Below the pieces are notes generated by a model. The model saw only the letters and a program-made list of their open reading frames with translations. It ran no database searches and was not told the origin of the DNA. Positions 62,601 to 64,000 of a stretch of 64,000 bases of DNA are shown here, one piece after another. Position 1 is the stretch's first letter. Each line of letters opens with the position of its first letter. This DNA is from Rotaria sp. Silwood1. Lineage: Eukaryota > Rotifera > Eurotatoria > Philodinida > Philodinidae. The translations under genes were made by a program, and so were the position numbers. Location of the stretch: the NCBI GenBank assembly GCA_905250075.1, contig CAJNOP010000542.1, forward strand, positions 9,324-73,323, read 5' to 3'.

Positions 62601-62747
62601 AGAAATAAAATTTTTTCATTGTCACCTTCTCATTTATGTTCATTAATTTTCATTTCTCATCAACCATGTATGTGTCTTACAGACACGAATTGCTTTTGTC
62701 ATTATACGCTTGCTTTTACTACATATATTCCTTCGTCTCGTGTTTGA
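59685..62747 (+). CDS. Unrecognised two-exon protein with a 2.1 kb intron
   Basis: Exons 59685-59936 and 62067-62747 join in frame across a 2,130 bp intron (donor GTGAGT, acceptor TTTAAAAG), giving 310 residues. The protein is soluble and rich in charged residues. Exon 1 is helical and basic (QRRFEQCRYLHDLLVNTLID). Exon 2 begins with a globular-looking domain containing GIGIGGGEVEGQNHSVLIV and QLDINGQLAFHDYS, then a basic patch (KRRQKRSEQKRDK). The last 40 residues are Cys- and Ser-rich and may be read-through beyond a missed splice site. I recognise no family. The reading frame on both sides of the intron and the codon composition support a real gene. Confidence 0.5.
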
Positions 62748-62823
62748 TTTCATCCATTTCTTTTTTTCTTTTTCTCTTGTCATATGAAAGTTATACGTGA
62801 AGTCAAGCGTTACAAAAATAAAG

Positions 62824-63457
62824 ATGGACAAAATAATTGTGTATCTGTTGTTAGCTGTATGTGTTATAATAACTTTTATTATTCCTATCATTCAACTTTC
62901 TATTGGATTTAAATATATTGTTACACATGGAGAAGATCCTAATACACAATGTGAAGCAGCACCTGATTTACCATTACTTATGGCTATTGGCGGTATATTT
63001 GCACTTTTTTTCTTGGGTACAGCTTATGGTTTTTTAAAAATGATTTCTTCTATAAATAAACAACAAAGTGATGTATCTGGGAAAACGCCTAAAATTCTTG
63101 TTGGTATGTCTTTTTTTTTGTTTTAATCAATAGAATAAATATGAATTTTTTGAATTTGATTAAGGTCTTGTTAGTTTTACTTTTGGTGCAATTACATTTA
63201 TTTTTTTTATTCTCATGCAAATTCGAGTTTATGGAGCTTATTCAAAAGGTGTTCACTTTATCAGTAAATCAGTATCAAATTATTGTCAACCAACAGTTAT
63301 GCGTGGTGCTTTAGCTATGATTATTCTTACATATATCAATATACTTCTATTTATCGGTATTCTTGTATTTATTGTTATTAATGTACGAAATAAACTAAAA
63401 GAAAAAAAACAAGCAGATGCCGAAGCGATGATGGATTATATCAATTACAGATTTTAA
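62824..63457 (+). CDS. Small four-span membrane protein
   Basis: Exons 62824-63103 and 63165-63457 (intron 61 bp) give 190 residues. Four hydrophobic segments are visible: IIVYLLLAVCVIITFIIPII, LPLLMAIGGIFALFFLGTAY, LVSFTFGAITFIFFILM, and LAMIILTYINILLFIGILVF. Short polar loops include one with TQCEAAP and another with NYCQP, so a lumenal Cys pair could form a disulfide. The layout recalls TMEM272-like proteins, common in invertebrates and of unknown role, but I cannot confirm membership. The ATG at 62824 is used because the earlier in-frame codon is GTG. Several AATAAA copies follow the stop. Confidence 0.7.
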
Positions 63458-64000
63458 GAAGTAACACAACAACAATAATAAAAGATTTTTGTAATCAAAT
63501 AAAATAAAATAAAAAATACAACTTTGTAATTTATCTAAGAGAGTACTTAATAAAATGACTTGTGTTTTATCTATCAAATGACATATTGCAATAGACTATC
63601 CACGGATTCACTATAGAAAATCTATTATGTTTTTCATTTCAAACTGAATTTAGGAAAATGACCAATATTTAGTGTCCTAGTGAACGTATTGACCAAAAAA
63701 TAGTTCTAAGTGTTATATTACAATTTGAGTGGGGACTATGTACATCATGTAGGTTTTAATGGTAGTATGAATAGTTTGAGAAGAGTTCGAACTAATAGCA
63801 TATTGTGAAAGTTTCAGATTTTTTCGATTGTACCTAATCTAAAAGAAGCATATCAGAATTAATCATTTTTATATGATTGGCTTGAAAAACATGTTTTTAT
63901 CATAGGCAGATCTAAGCAGCAGCATAACTAGGATTTTTAAATCAATGAGCAAGGTTTTTATTGATAGGTTAAAACGTTTTTGGTCCAACAAAGTACTGAT
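63458..64000. other. Spacer at window end
   Basis: Overlapping AATAAA-type polyadenylation signals at about 63476-63515, then AT-rich DNA with no gene. Confidence 0.4.

Noticed and set aside
1-64000. CRISPR arrays, tRNA and rRNA genes, bacterial operons
   Set aside because: No regularly spaced direct repeats with unique spacers, no cloverleaf with a recognisable T-arm, and gene structure throughout is spliced eukaryotic.

Overview
The window looks like metazoan nuclear DNA: AT-rich, with genes on both strands whose exons are separated mostly by 47-75 bp GT-AG introns, and with no bacterial-style operons. Compact introns, an F-box/LRR gene, and scattered short arrays built on GTGTGG/TGTGGG (the telomeric repeat type I recall for bdelloid rotifers) suggest a rotifer, probably a bdelloid. 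That is an inference, not a demonstrated identity. I reconstructed exon borders by hand from splice signals and reading phase; most multi-exon genes below close perfectly in frame.

Layout. 1-2.6 kb: 3' part of a decaying hAT DNA transposon ending in a recognisable terminal inverted repeat and apparently inserted in an NHL-repeat coding sequence. 2.6-5 kb: short-repeat DNA, a GT/CA array that folds back on itself, and a 733 bp TTAA-flanked non-autonomous element. 5.7-7.2 kb: rhomboid intramembrane protease. 8.5-9.4 kb: element with 197 bp inverted repeats. 10.7-13 kb: F-box/LRR protein and a small membrane protein. 14.2-16 kb (minus): unrecognised 251-residue protein. 16-20 kb: mostly decayed DNA. 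20.3-26.2 kb (all minus): INTS11 (Integrator snRNA-processing endonuclease), NDUFA1 (complex I MWFE subunit), and an unrecognised protein with several CDK-type sites. 28.9-29.9 kb (minus): short-chain dehydrogenase of the retinol/17-beta-hydroxysteroid type. 30-32 kb: broken coding remnants. 32.6-33.7 kb: ADP-ribosylglycohydrolase-fold protein with altered metal ligands. 34.3-35.3 kb (minus): cysteine desulfurase / selenocysteine lyase pseudogene. 38.6-40.2 kb (minus): secreted Hint (hedgehog C-terminal autoprocessing) protein with no Hedge domain. 40.7-42.4 kb: element with long diverged inverted repeats containing a 100-N assembly gap. 44-45.5 kb: CYP7/CYP8-like cytochrome P450. 47-53.5 kb (minus): full-length ABCA-type lipid transporter. 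56.5-58 kb (minus): two-pore-domain K+ channel. 59.7-63.5 kb: unrecognised two-exon gene and a four-span membrane protein.

The genes do not form one pathway; they are ordinary neighbours separated by repeat-rich spacers. Possibly related pairs are lipid-related (P450, ABCA transporter, retinol/steroid-type dehydrogenase), but the sequence gives no sign that they act together. The items most worth a second look are the dispersed telomere-like foldback arrays, the ADP-ribosylglycohydrolase with replaced catalytic ligands, the Hint-only secreted protein, and the several distinct inverted-repeat elements. I found no CRISPR array, tRNA or rRNA.
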